Below are positions 1 to 12,083 of a DNA stretch of 64,000 nucleotides, one piece after another. The DNA is from Dama dama. Taxonomy: Eukaryota > Chordata > Mammalia > Artiodactyla > Cervidae. Position 1 is the first letter of the stretch. Every line of letters begins with the position of its first letter. The translations under genes and the position numbers were made by a program. Location of the stretch: contig NC_083714.1 in NCBI RefSeq assembly GCF_033118175.1, forward strand, positions 8,680,001 to 8,744,000, in the 5' to 3' direction. The notes under the pieces are model-generated. The model searched no databases. It worked only from the letters and a program-made list of their open reading frames with translations, and was not told where the DNA came from.

Positions 1-19
1 ATCTGATAAGGTTTGACAT

Positions 20-63
<44 letters not shown>
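20..63. repeat. (CA)n microsatellite
   Basis: About 20 near-perfect CA units. It is a simple repeat with no gene attached. Confidence 0.95.
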
Positions 64-65
<2 letters not shown>

Positions 66-259
66 ATGAAACCATCACTACAATCAAGGTAATAAAGTTA
101 TCTATTACTCTTAAAGATTCCTCATGTCCATTTGTAGTCCTTTTTGCCTTTCTCTTCTTGCTCCTCTTGTCCTAAGCAACCACTGATCTGCTTTCTGTCA
201 CTGTAAGGTAGTTTGCATTTTCTGGAGTTTTACGTAAATGGAATTGTATAATAAATGGT
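64..259. other. unassigned sequence, possibly an old L1 3' fragment
   Basis: AT-rich sequence between the microsatellite and the BovB element. The stretch around 180-250 resembles an ancient mammalian interspersed repeat, perhaps an L1M 3' end, but this is a weak visual match. No gene is seen. Confidence 0.25.
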
Positions 260-3200
260 ACCCATGTCCAAGGTAAGGAGCAGTGGCTGCACTTTGCTGG
301 AGCAGCAGTGAAGAGATACCCCACATACAAGGTAAGAGAAACCCAAGTAAGATGGTAGGCACTGAGAGAGGGTATCAGAGGGCAGACAGACTGAAACCAC
401 AATCAGACAACTAGCCAATCTGATTACACGGACCACAGTCTTGTCTAACTCAATGAAATAAACCATGCCATGTGAGGCCACCCAAGATGGACGGGTCATG
501 GTGGAGAGGTCTGACAGAATGTGGTCCACTGGAGAAGGAAATGACAAACCACTTCAGTATTCTTGCCTTGAGAACCCCATGAACAGTATGAAAAGGCAAA
601 AAGATAGGACACTGAAAGATGAACTCCCCAGGTCAGTAGGTGCACAATATGCTACTGGAGATCAGTGGAGAAATAACACCAGAAAGAATGAAGGGATGTA
701 GCCAAAGCAAAAACAACACCCAGTTGTGGATGAGACTGGTGATAGAAGCAAGGTTCGATGTGGTAAAGAGCAATATTGCATAGGAACCTGGAATGTTAGG
801 TCCATGAATCAAGGCAAATTGGAAGTGGTCAAACAGGAGATGACAAGAGTGAACATCGACATTCTAGGAATCAGCGAGCTAAGATGGACTGGAATGGGTG
901 AATTTAACTCAGATGACCATTATATCTACTATTGTGCTCAGGAATCCCTTAGAAGAAATGGAGTAGCCATCATAGTCAATGAAAGAGTCCAAAATGCAGT
1001 ACTTGGATGAAATCTCAAAAACGACAGAATGATCTCTGTTCGTTTCCAAGGCAAACCATTCAATATCACGGTAATCCAAGTATATGCCCCTACCAGTAAC
1101 GATGAAGAAGCTGAGGTTGAACAGTTCTATAAAAACCTACAAGACCTTCTAGAACTAACACCCAAAAAAGATGTCTTTTTCATTATAGGGGATGGGAATG
1201 CAAAAATAGGAAGCCAAGAAACAGCTGGAGTAACAGGCAAATTTGGCCTTGGAGTATGGAATGAAGCAGGGCAAAGGCTAATAGAGTTCTGTCAAGAGAA
1301 TGCACTGGTCATAGCCAACACCCTCTTCCAACAACACAAGAGAAGACTCTACACATGGACATCACCAGATGGTCAGTACCAAAATCAGATTGATTATATT
1401 CTTTGCAGCCAAAGATGGAGAAGCTCTATACAGTCAGCAAAAATAAGACCGGGAGCTGACTGTGGCTCAGATCATGAACACCTTATTGCCAAATTCAGAC
1501 TGAAATTGAAGAAAGTGGAGAAAACACTAGACCATGCAGCTATGACCTAAACCAAATCCCTTATGACTATACAATGGAAGTGAGAAATAGATTTAAGGGA
1601 CTAGATCTGATAGACAGAGTGCCTGATGAACTGTGGATGGAGGTTCATGATATTGCACAGGAGACAGGAATCAAGACCATCCCCAAGAAAAAGAAATGCA
1701 AAAAAGCAAAATGGCTGTCTGAGGAGGCCCTACAAATAGCTGTGAAAAGAAGGGAAGTGAAAAGCAAAAGAGAAAAGGAAAGATATACCCATTTGAATGC
1801 AGAGTTCCAAAGAATAGCAAGGAGCGATAAGAAAGCCATCCTCAGCAATCAATGTGAAGAAATAGAGGAAAACAATAGAATGGGAAAGACTAGAGATCGC
1901 TTCAAGAAAATTAGAGATACCAAGGGAATATTTCATGCAAAGATGGGCTCAATAAAGGAGAGAAATGGTAGGGACATAACAGAAGCAGAAGATATTAAGA
2001 AGAGGTGGTAAGAATACACAGAAGAACTGTACAAAAAAGATCTTCACAGCCCAGATAATCACGAATGTGTGATCACTCACCTAGAGCCAGACATCCTGGA
2101 ATGTGAAGTCAAGTGGGCCTTAGGAAGCATCACTACGAACAAAGCTAGTGGTGGTGATGGAATTCCAGTTGAGCTATTTCAAATCCTAAAAGATGATGCT
2201 GTGAAAGTGCTGCATTCAATATGCCAGCACATTTGGAAAACTCAGCAGTGGCCACAGGACTGGAAAAGTTCAGTTTTCATTCCAATCCCAAAGAAAGGCG
2301 ATCCCAAAGAATGCTCAAACTACCGCACAATTGCACTCATCTCACACGCTAATAAAGTGATGCTTAAAATTCTCCGAGCCAGGCTTCAGTAATATGTGAA
2401 CTGTGAATTTCGAGATGTTCAAGCTGGTTTTAGAAAAGGCAGAGGAACCAGAGATCAAATTGCCAACATCTGCTGGATCATTGAAAAAGCAAGAGTTCCA
2501 GAAAAATATCTATTTCTGCTTTACTGACTATGCCAAAGCCTTTAACTGTGTGGATCACAATAAACTGTGGAAAATTCTGAAAGAGATGGGTATACCAGAC
2601 CACCTGACCTGCCTCTTGAGAAACCTGTATGCAGGTCAGGAAGCAACAGTTAGAACTGGACATGCAACAACAGACTGGTTCCAAATAGGAAAAGGAGTAC
2701 ATCAAGGTTGTATATTGTCACCCTGCTTATTTAACTTATATGCAGAGTACATCATGAGAAATGCTGGGCTGGAAGAAGCACAAGCTGGAATCAAGATTGC
2801 CGGGAGAAATATCAATAACCTCAGATATACAGATGACACCACCCTTATGGCATAAAGTGAAGAAGAACTAAAGAGCCTCTTGATGAAAGTGAAAGAGGAG
2901 AGCGACAAAGTTGGCTTAAAGCTCAACATTCGGAAAACTAAGATCATGGCATCTGGTCCCATCACTTCATGGCAAATGGATGGGGAAACATTTGAAACAG
3001 TGGCTGACTTTATTTTTCTGGGCTCCAAAATCACTGCAGATGGTGATAGCAGCCATGAAATTAAAAGACGCTTACTCCTTGGAAGGAAAGTTTTGACCAA
3101 CTTAGATAGCATATTAAAAAGCAGAGATATCACTTTGCCAACAAAGGTCCATCTAGTCAAGGCTATATTTTTTGCAGTGGTCATGTATGGATGTGAGAGT

Positions 3201-3605
3201 TGAACTATAAAGAAAGCTGAGTGCAGAAGAATTGATGCTTTTGAACTGTGGTGTTGGAGAAGACTCTTGAGAGTCCCTTGAACTGCAAGGAGATCCAAGC
3301 AGTCCATCCTAAAGGAAAGCAGTCCTGGGTGTTCATCAGAAGGACTGACGTTGAAGCTGAAACTCCAATACTTTGGCCACCTGATGTGAAGAGCTGAAAA
3401 AACCCTGATGCTAGGAAAGATTGAAGGTGAGAAGAGTAGGGGACAACAGAGGATGAGATGGTTGGATGGCATCAAAGACTCAATGGACATGAGTTTAAGT
3501 AAACTCTGGGAGTTGGTGATGGACAGGGAGGCCTGGCAAGCTGCAGTCCATGGGGCTGCAAAGAGTTGGACATGACTGAGTGACTGAACTGAACTGAACT
3601 GAACC
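260..3605 (+). mobile_element. near-full-length BovB (RTE-clade) LINE, inactive
   Basis: This is a non-LTR retrotransposon of the RTE/BovB type, the family that supplies the 3' tails of ruminant Bov SINEs. The 5' leader starts near 260. A single ORF encoding an apurinic-type endonuclease and a reverse transcriptase follows. The element ends in the short ACTGA-type tandem tail at about 3585-3605, as BovB does, rather than in poly(A). Its length of about 3.3 kb is close to a complete element. The coding region is broken by several stops and frameshifts (see the ORF2 entry), so it cannot move itself. No clear target-site duplication was found. Confidence 0.93.
726..3330 (+). pseudogene. BovB endonuclease-reverse transcriptase ORF, broken
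   Basis: Reading frames 726-1010 and 1029-1550 hold the endonuclease, with recognisable GTWNVRSMN, VYAPT and a C-terminal SDHEHLIAKF block. Frames 1574-2011, 2069-2392, 2403-2855 and 2880-3203 hold the connector and reverse transcriptase (IPIPKKGDP, DYAKAF, GVHQGCILSP). Visible lesions are in-frame stops at 1008-1010, 2009-2011, 2390-2392 and 2853-2855, and reading-frame changes near 1540 and near 2490. The catalytic tetrad normally written YADD reads YTDD here (about 2826-2840), and the endonuclease GDFN-type motif reads GDGN. These are ordinary decay marks of a dead LINE. The long open frame on the opposite strand (2702-3664) is a shadow. Confidence 0.9.
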
Positions 3606-3717
3606 CGAAGCCCACACATTTCTAATGCAGCGACTGCCTTGGGTGACTGAGGGCAGGCTTTCAAGTGTAAGGTGTAATGGTGCTCCTGGCTTGGAAACAG
3701 CCAATTTGTGTCTGTTT

Positions 3718-4493
3718 AAGAGACTCCAGGCTGAAAAGGGAACCCTCTTACACTGTTGGTGGGAATGCAAACTAGTACAGCCGCTATGGAAAACAGTGTG
3801 GAGATTTCTTAAAAAACTGGAAATAGAACTGCCATATGACCCAGCAATCCCACTTCTGGGCATACACACTGAGGAAACCAGATCTGAAAGAGACACGTGC
3901 ACCCCAATGTTCATCGCAGCACTGTTTATAATAGCCAGGACATGGAAGCAACCTAGATGCCCATCAGCAGATGAATGGATAAGGAAGCTGTGGTACATAT
4001 ACACCATGGAATATTACTCAGCCATTAAAAAGAATTCATTTGAACCAGTCCTAATGAGATGGATGAAGCTGGAGCCCATTATACAGAGTGAAGTAAACCA
4101 GAAAGATAAAGAACATTACAGCATACTAACACATATATATGGAATTTAGAAAGGTGATAACGATAACCCTATATGCAGAACAGAAAAAGAGACACAGAAA
4201 TACAGAACAGACTTTTGAACTTTGTGGGAGAATGTGAGGGTGGGATATTTCAAAAGAACAGCATGTATACTATCTATGGTGAAACAGATCACCAGCCCAG
4301 GTGGGATGCACGAGACAAGTGCTCCGGCCTGGTGCACTGGGAAGACCCAGAGGAATCGGGTGGAGAGGGAGGTGGGAGGGGGGATCGGGATTGGGAATAC
4401 ATGTAAATCCATGGCTGATTCATATCAATGTATGACAAAACCCACTGGAAAAAAAAAATAATAAAAAAAAAAAAAAAAAAGAGACTCCAGGCT
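3718..4493 (+). mobile_element. 5'-truncated L1 with perfect 15-bp target-site duplication
   Basis: The insert is the last ~750 bp of a ruminant L1: the ORF2 C-terminus (readable to the stop near 4147), the 3'UTR and an A-rich tail ending near 4479. The 15-bp duplication AAGAGACTCCAGGCT flanks it at 3718-3732 and 4479-4493. The insertion site reads TT/AAGA, as expected for L1 endonuclease nicking. The perfect duplication suggests a fairly recent insertion. Confidence 0.93.
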
Positions 4494-7400
4494 TCTTGAG
4501 GGTAGAATATGTGTGCAGGGTGGGGCCTGTTATTAGGGTTCTCTTTCTAACACCCCATCCCTCACATTTGGGACAGTTACTGATGGAGGCCACTTTGCTG
4601 CTGGAGGGCCAATGGGTGTGCCTGTTGCTTTTGGAGGCTCCAAGCCCTGCCACCTCAAACCCTCCCTAAGCAGGTTCCTTGGCGGCAACACTGACTGACA
4701 CATCAAATGCTCTCCTGATCCAGCCATTGGCCCTGCACAGAGACCCAAAGGCCTTTGTCCCTCATTCACCTGGGCTCTCCTGGGGCACTGGGAAGCACAT
4801 GGTGGCCTTAGCACAGAGGGCCTGGGACATCCCTGGACTGTGCATCCCTGAGGCTCCGACCAGGGCTCCAAGGTAGCCTCTGGAGTGTGCTTCACATCCC
4901 ACAGGCAGCACCCCCAGAATTTGAAAAAGTGGGCAGGCGACCCAACCCCAGAATTTCCACAGGCACCCTGGACAGGGGCTGGATCTCTTCCTCAACGGGC
5001 AGTGGGGACTGAAGGTGAAGTGAAGTCACAGGAGCCCCAGGTGAGGCAGAAGGCAAGGGGGGGCCAGTGGGATGCTGACTGCCTGCACCAGGTCCCTGAT
5101 GCTGAGTCACAGGATAGGCCCAATTTCCCTGCACAGCCCCAAGGAGGAGCAGTGGCTGAGGAGTCAGGTGCAATAGGAGCCCCAGGTGAGGGATAAAGTG
5201 AACATGAAGTAGAAGCTGCAGAGAAAGGGACTGCAGGTTAGGCAGGAGGTACAGAGTTCCTTGGGTCCCACCATTGCCTGGACACATAGGGCTTCCCTGG
5301 TGGTCCCAGGAAGTCCTGGCTGGGAGCCAGAGGGTCTCCCTGAGGCAGGAGACCAGGAGGCTGAGGAACCCCCCAAAGATGGGCTCGAGGCCATCCCAGA
5401 GGAGCCCGGAAATGAGGATTGGGCTGTGGAGATGATCCCCCCAGGGTTCTCCTCGGGTCAATAGGCTCAGCAGGTCTGAGTCCCCTGCTGTGGTCCTGGG
5501 TCCTCAGCTCAGCATGTGCTTCCCCAGTGCAGATTTAGGCCAAGTTCTGCTTGGTCTTCTGGAGATGTGCGTGTGTTCTTCTCTGAGCAACTCCCCCCCA
5601 CCGTGGTGCAGAGACACCCCAATCCACTCCCAGGAACCAGTGGGAAGGAGGGGACAGATGAGAGCTGAGTGACAGAGACTTGAGGGCAGAGACTGTGGCT
5701 GGTTGGGTCCCCAGGAACCTTGGGGAGCCCCCAGGAATAAGTGGGTTAGATGTGGGGGGAGGGCAGAGTCAGCAGGTAGGACACAAGGCTCTAGGATCCC
5801 TGGCAGCTCCGTGGGGGCCACTCCCTCCCAGTCTTTCCCTGGCTGGGGGAGAATTTGAAAAGAGGAATGTGCACTTTCCCCACACTGGCTCTCCTTTTTC
5901 CTTTGCCTGTTCAGGGGGACCACCCCTTCCCTACTCCAGGGCCCACCCTCCCCCACACCCTCCCCCTGACCCCAGTATCCACTGGCTCCTTTGCCTGGGG
6001 CCAGTAGGAAAGGTTCAAAAGCAGATGATCTGGAGACACTTCCCTGGCAGAGGGACCCACATCTCCTGGCTGCCGGGGGCCCCCAGAGTTGTGTACCTGA
6101 CATTCCTCCTTGGCCAGGGCATGGCCCTGCACAGGAAGCTGGCTCTGCTATCAGATTTTCCCCATTTGGGGGTGCAGCCCTCCTCAAGGCCACCATCCTG
6201 CTCCAGAGCCCATCCTCCTCCTTGAGCTGGAGTGGGGCTGTCTCCAGATTCTGAGCCTGCTGTCACTGGGCTTGGTTGGGAGTCTTTACCATGAGCACTT
6301 GGCCCGATAGTACCTCAGGTGCTCTGTTTCTTCCCCAGCTACCTACCTGGGCTCAAACTCATGGCTCCCATTCTCACAATAGAAAGCCATATCTCCCTAT
6401 GCCCTAGTACCTGGTCTCCATCACAAAGATGGAAGACTAGCCCCTAAGCAGATTGCTTCCCTATGCCAGAGTATGTATGACGGGGGCCGATTTCTCTCCA
6501 TCAGAGCTGCCAGCCAGCCCAGATTACCACTGAGAACCCTGTGACCTGGGGCTCTGTCCCAGGACACATTGTGATGCTGAGGACTGGACGCTGACCCTGT
6601 CCCTGAGGCCAGATCCAGGTGTCCTAGTGCACGCCCACCTGGGCCTTGTAACAGGGTGATCCCCTTGCTGTATGCCCACCACACTGTGGTTCTGTGTGCT
6701 GCTCATCACAGTGCCTTCCTTGGCATTCCCACAAGGCAGCCTGAGAGCCATGATCCCACCTGGTCAAATAAGGGATGGCAGAAACCCGGTACTAATGGCC
6801 CTGCACCACTACTTGAAAGGATTTAGAGCCTGGGAGAAGAGTCAGCCCCACCCCCAAGAGCTTGAATCTCTGAGTACTCTGCATCAGGCCATGGGCTGAC
6901 CCCTTGGGCCTGCAGTCACTGTTTGAGTCCTCAGAGGAGCCCTGGGGGGAGGTGGACACTGTTAGGACCCTTCTGCGCCTGTTGAGGACAGTGGGCACAG
7001 GAGGGTTTAGAGACTTGTCCAAAGTGCCCCAGTTCCTCCTCAGAGGCACAAGGATTCCAGGCCAGGGTCACACATTGCATGGCCCAGTCCCTGGAAACAT
7101 AGCCACAAGACTGGCTAGAGGCACATGGCTAGTAGTGACAATCCAGAAATGCAGTTGAGGGCTGTGAGGCACATTGTTAGTGGTGATAAGAGGGTGGTGG
7201 CCCCTGGTTTTCTGCTCCTGTCTTCTCTCAGGCAAGGCCCTGTTGTGGCCAGCCACATGCCTCCAGCCAGTCTTGCTGCTGCCTCTTCTGGGGCAGGTGT
7301 TGACGTGTCTCTCCAGCATCCCCTGGGCTATCATCCCTCCCATCCTCAGAACCCTGTTGTGTGTCTCCTTGTGCTCTGTGCATATGGTCTGGATGGCTAT

Positions 7401-8871
7401 CAGGCAGGGCGAGCTTGTTTCACACAAGAATGCCCCATCCAAGTGTGAGGACAAGCAAAGGGGGCCAGGTCCTGCAGAAAATGGAAAATGGGAAGGAAAA
7501 GAGCAGCAGAGGGCTCAGGTGTAACTGAGACAGGCATTCAGTTCACCTACTTGAGCCCCTGTTCTGGACAGCATACCACATGTCAGCTGGGGGCCTGTAG
7601 ATATGGGCTGTGATCCCCAATCCTGACCTTGAGGGTCCTGTGCCCTCCCTGGCCTGCTATCTCAGGCTGAAGCTGCCCTCAGGCCACAGGATGTAGTGAC
7701 CAGTGACTGGGCTCTGTGGGGGCCCAGGGTGAGGTGGTGCGGGTGTGCCCTGCATGGCAGGCAGGGAAGACCTGGGCCCCCACCTGTACCCCATTCATCT
7801 CAGGAGTCATGCTCCACAGTAGAGGCCAAGGAAGGGGCCAAGAAGGGGCCTGGCATAGTCTTAGAGTTGGAGGGGGCCTGGGACCAGTGGGGATGGGGTA
7901 AGGTGAGGCTCTGCAAGAAGGTGGCAGGGGTGGGGGTGGGAGCTCCCCCTGCTGGGCAGAGCTTGACTGAGGGGATGCTTCTGACCACTGCATCATGGGG
8001 CCTGAGGGGTCCTTCCCAGGGCAGGACTGGTCCTGGGGGGAGGCCTGGGGAAGGCTCCGTTGGCAGCAGGGCCTCGGGGTGAACAGGGTTGAAACACTGC
8101 CCACACATGCCTTCCAGACCCTGTGCCCCTGCCATGCTGTGGGCGGCTGCCCTCATCTGCAGCACCCATGTGGTTTTTGAAACAAGCTGCTCCCATCCCC
8201 CTCAGCTGTACTTGATGTTCCTAGAACTGTGCTTCCTTGACCCAGAGCCAAGCACATACCCTGTCCCTGGAGGCCCTCAGCATTGCTGGGCATTTCCCCA
8301 CCCCCACCACCCAAGCTTCTCATGTGCATCTCTGATGGCTCAGGACAATTCTTCCATCTCCTAGATCTCCAAGGGGTGCATCTCTAAGCTGGGCACAGAG
8401 CTCAGGGATGCAGGAGGGCAGGGCCTATCCCTAAGGTCACAGAGAAGAGAGCTAGGCCCAGGGGTGTCCTCCAGGCAGCCCCTGTCACTCCTTGGAAGGG
8501 CCCTCCACCCTTCCCCATATAGACCACATTCTTCTTTCTCCACTTCTTTCTCTCTACCATGTGGAACTTACCCCTTCCTCCAGGATCCTTGCTCTGCAAG
8601 CAGGTCCCAGTCCTGTCCCTTCACCCACACTCTGCCTTTGCTGTAGCCCTAGGCCCAGTGACTCCCACCCATGACACATGACCTGGGGCTGGGGTGGGGC
8701 AAGGGAAAGGAGACACCCCAGAGGGAAGGCAGAGGACTTGAACTGTATTTCCCAGCACAACCACTAAGTGAATAACTCAAAAATATAGTAAAAGAAATGA
8801 GAAGCTCAGGCGACCAGGTGCTTGGTGAGGGCACTGTCCCATGTGAGCAGTGTCTTAATCATCACTCCGGA
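4494..8871. other. GC-rich sequence without a recognised gene
   Basis: About 4.4 kb of GC-rich sequence, mostly free of recognisable repeats. Many open frames of 60-230 codons occur on both strands, as expected from base composition. None shows a family motif that I recognise, a consistent chain of splice-bounded frames or a clear start context. The stretch at 5290-5463 reads as an acidic Pro/Glu-rich peptide (EEPPKDGLEAIPEEPGNEDW) ending in a stop, and could be a decayed exon, but I cannot name a source. It may be a lncRNA locus, a degraded gene or simply GC-rich intergenic DNA. Confidence 0.4.
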
Positions 8872-10817
8872 AAGAGAAATTAAGGAAACAATTCCATTCA
8901 CCATTGCAATGAAAAGAATAAAATACTTAGGAGTATATCTACCTAAAGAAACGAAAGATCTATATATAGAAAACTATAAAACACTGATGCAAGTAATCAA
9001 AGATGACAAAAATAGATGGAGAAATATATCATGTTCATGGATTGGAAGAATCAATATAGTGAAAATGAGTATAAGACCCCAAAGCAATCTATGGATTCAA
9101 CGCAATCCCTATTAAGCTACCAATGGTATTTTTCATAGAACTAGAACAAATAATTTCACAATTTGTATGGAAATACAAAAAAATCCTTGAATAGCCAAAG
9201 CAATCTCGAGAAAGAAGAATGGAACCGAGGAATCAACCTGCCTGACTTCAGACTATACTACAAAGTTACAGTCATCAAGACAGTATGGTACTGGCAGAAA
9301 TGTAGATCAATGGAACAAAATAGAAAGCCCAGAGATAATTCCACGCACCTATGGACACCTTATCTTTGACAAGGGAGGCAAGAATATACAATGGAGAAAA
9401 GACAATCTCTTTAACAAGTGGTGCTGGGAAAATTTGGTCAACCACTTGTAAAGGAATTAAACTCGAACACTTTCTAACACCATACACCAAAATAAACTCA
9501 AAATGGATTTATGATCTAAATGTAAGGCCAGAACCTATAAAACTCCTAGAGGAAAACATAAGCTAAACACTCTCTGACATAAACCACATCAGGATTGTCT
9601 ATGACCCACCTCCCAAAGTAATGGAAATAAAAGCAAAAACAAACAAATGGGACCTAATTAAACTTAAAACTTTTGCACAACAAAGGAAACTATAAGCAAG
9701 GTGAAAAGACAACCTTCAGAATGGGAGAAAATAATAGCAAATGAAGGAACTGACAAAGAATTAATCTCAAAAATATACAAGTGACTCCTGAAGCTCAATT
9801 CCAGAAATTCCAATTCCAGCTCAATTCCAATCAAAAAATGGGTCAAAGAACTAAACAGACATTTCTCCAAATAAGACATACAGATGGATAACAAACACAT
9901 GAAAAGATGCTCAACATCACTCATTATCAGAGAAATGCAAATCAAAACCACAATGAGGTACCATCTCACTCCAGTCAGAATGGCTGCTCTCCAAATGTCT
10001 ACAAGCAATGAATGCTGGAGAGGGTGTGGAGAAAAGGGAACCCTCTTACACTGTTGGTTGGAATGCAAACTAGTACAGCCACTATGGAGAATAGTGTGGA
10101 GATTCCTTTAAACACTGGAAATAAAACTCTCATATGACCCAGCAATCCCACTGCTGGGCATACACACCGAGGAAACCAGAATTGAAAGACACTCATTTAC
10201 CCCAATGTTCATTGCAACACTGTTTACAATAGCTAGGACATGGAAGCAACCAAGATGTCCATTGGCAGATGAATGGATAAGAAAGCTGTGGTACATATAC
10301 ACAATGGAATATTACTCAGTTATTAAAAAGAATGCATTTGAATCAGTTCTAATGAGGTGGATGAAACTGGAGCCTATTATACAGAGTGAAGTAAGTCAGA
10401 AAGAAAAACACCAATACACTATAGTAATACATATATATGGAATTTAGAAAGATGGTAACGATGACCCTATATGCGAGACAGCAAAAGAGACACAGATGTA
10501 AATAACAGACTTTTGGACTCTGTGGGAGAAGGTGAGGGTGGAATGATTTGAGAGAATAGCATTGAAACATGTATATTACTGTATGGAAATAGATCGCCAG
10601 TCCAGGTTTGATGCATGAGACAGGGGGCTCAGGGCTGGTGCACCGGGATGACCCTGAGGGATGGCATGGGGAGGGAGATGAGAAGGGGGTTCAGGATGGG
10701 GGACACATGTACACCCATGGCTGATTCATGTCAATGTATGGCAAAAACCACTACAATATTGTAAAGTAATTAGCTTCCAATTAAAATAAATACACTGATT
10801 TACAAAAATACCAAACA
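8872..10817 (+). mobile_element. 5'-truncated ruminant L1 (ORF2 C-terminal half and 3'UTR)
   Basis: The sequence begins abruptly in the ORF2 region that reads EIKETIPFTI. It continues through the post-RT region (9163-9566), the end of ORF2 (10205-10447) and the typical L1 3'UTR, ending in an A-rich tail near 10790-10817. Several frame breaks are present. It is closely similar to the matching part of the full-length L1 at 45148-52290, with which it shares the order of all segments. No clean target-site duplication was identified. Confidence 0.9.
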
Positions 10818-10925
10818 AAAAAAATGAGAAAGTTTAATATAATACAGTAGATATGATCTATTTAACACAAAAGAAGGCATAATGAAGGAACAGTGGAATA
10901 AAAAATGACATAAGACATAGAGAAG

Positions 10926-11115
10926 GGCTTCCCTTGTAGCTCAGCTGGTAAAGAATCCACCTGCCATGTGGGAGACCTGGGTTCAATCCCTTGGTTGGGA
11001 AGATCCCCCGGAGAAGAGAAAGGCTACCAACTCCAGTATTCTGGCCTGGAGAATTCCATAGACTGTATAGTCCATGGGGTCGCAAAGAGTTGGACGTGAC
11101 TAAGCAACTTTCACT
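10926..11115 (+). mobile_element. Bov-tA SINE
   Basis: tRNA-derived ruminant SINE. It has the GGCTTCCCTNGTAGCTCAG-type head with A-box, the GGTTCAATCCC B-box, and the BovB-like tail reading CATGGGGTCGCAAAGAGTTGG. Confidence 0.93.
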
Positions 11116-11166
11116 AAGACATAAAAGAAAGGCAGATATAATCCTGTGTTATAAGGAATTACATTA

Positions 11167-11205
11167 AATGTTGCTGTTCAGTTGCTACGTCATGTCTGAC
11201 TCAAT
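11167..11205 (-). mobile_element. short Bov SINE/BovB 3'-end fragment
   Basis: About 40 bp matching the reverse complement of the common Bov SINE/BovB 3' region (TTCAGTTGCTACGTCATGTC). It stops abruptly, so it is a truncated relic. Confidence 0.6.
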
Positions 11206-11215
11206 GGATTAAAGA

Positions 11216-12083
11216 TTAAAGTGGCTCAACATCATTTGTTTTTAGGAAGATAAAAATTAAAACCACAGTGAGATAGCCTTCCAGGACGTCCAGAATAAAA
11301 AAAGATGGACAATAAATGTGCCTTTGAGGATGCAATGAAGTTGGACCCCTCATACACTGCTGGTAGGAGCATAAAATGGTGCAGCCATTTTGGAAAACAG
11401 TCTGGTAGTTCTTCAAAAAGTTAAATATAGAATTTAATAGGACCCAGCAATTCCACTCTTGGGTACTTACACAAGGGTACTTACGAAAATGTATGTTGAC
11501 ACAAATATATGTGTTGACACACACATATATATGTCAACATATATATTAAGTATATAAATTTATGACATATATTGACATATATATGAAAATATATGTTGAC
11601 ACAGAGACTTGCAGAAAGGCGTTCATAGCAACATTATGCATAAGAGATGAAAACTGAAAACAATCCAAATGTTCAGTAACTGATGAAGGGATAAATAAAA
11701 TATAGTTTATTCACACAACAGAATTTTATTCAACCAGAAAGAATTAAAAAAGTACCAATACATGCTACAAAATGGATGAACCTTGAAAACATTGTGAAAG
11801 ATGCCAGGTGAAACATGCAGCATATTGTTTGATTCCATTAATGTGAAATATTCAGAACAAGTAAATCTACAGAGCACGAAAGAGTAGTGATTGGCAGGGC
11901 CTGGCAGGAATTGTAGGGGAACTGCCTAATGCTGATGAGGTCTTGTTTGGGGGGGAAGAGACTATCCTGTAGCTGGACAGAGGGGAGGCTACCCAACATT
12001 GGGAATGTGCTAAATGTTACTGAGGCGTCCACTTCAAAAGAGTGACATGCATGGAATGAGAATTCTATCTCGATTTAAAAACA
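11216..12083 (+). mobile_element. older L1 3' end (L1M type)
   Basis: Diverged L1 ORF2 C-terminus and 3'UTR. It carries the usual landmarks (a 'gacccagcaattccactc' region, a 'gaatgaaccttgaaaac' region, and a final AAAA tract at ~12080). It is clearly more diverged than the bovine-type L1s nearby. A TA-rich minisatellite has expanded inside it (11494-11600). Confidence 0.75.
11494..11600. repeat. TA-rich minisatellite with ATGTTGACAC motif
   Basis: Irregular tandem copies of ATATATGTTGACAC and its reverse complement. The run therefore contains internal palindromes and lies within the older L1. Confidence 0.75.

Noticed and set aside
2702..3664. 320-codon open frame on the minus strand
   Set aside because: It lies exactly antisense to the BovB reverse transcriptase region and contains BovB 3'-tail translations, so it is a shadow.
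5504..6196. 230-codon minus-strand frame
   Set aside because: It overlaps equally open plus-strand frames in GC-rich DNA and has no motif or splice support.
10926..11115. possible tRNA gene from A- and B-box motifs
   Set aside because: The boxes are those of the Bov-tA SINE head. No cloverleaf-length tRNA unit stands alone.
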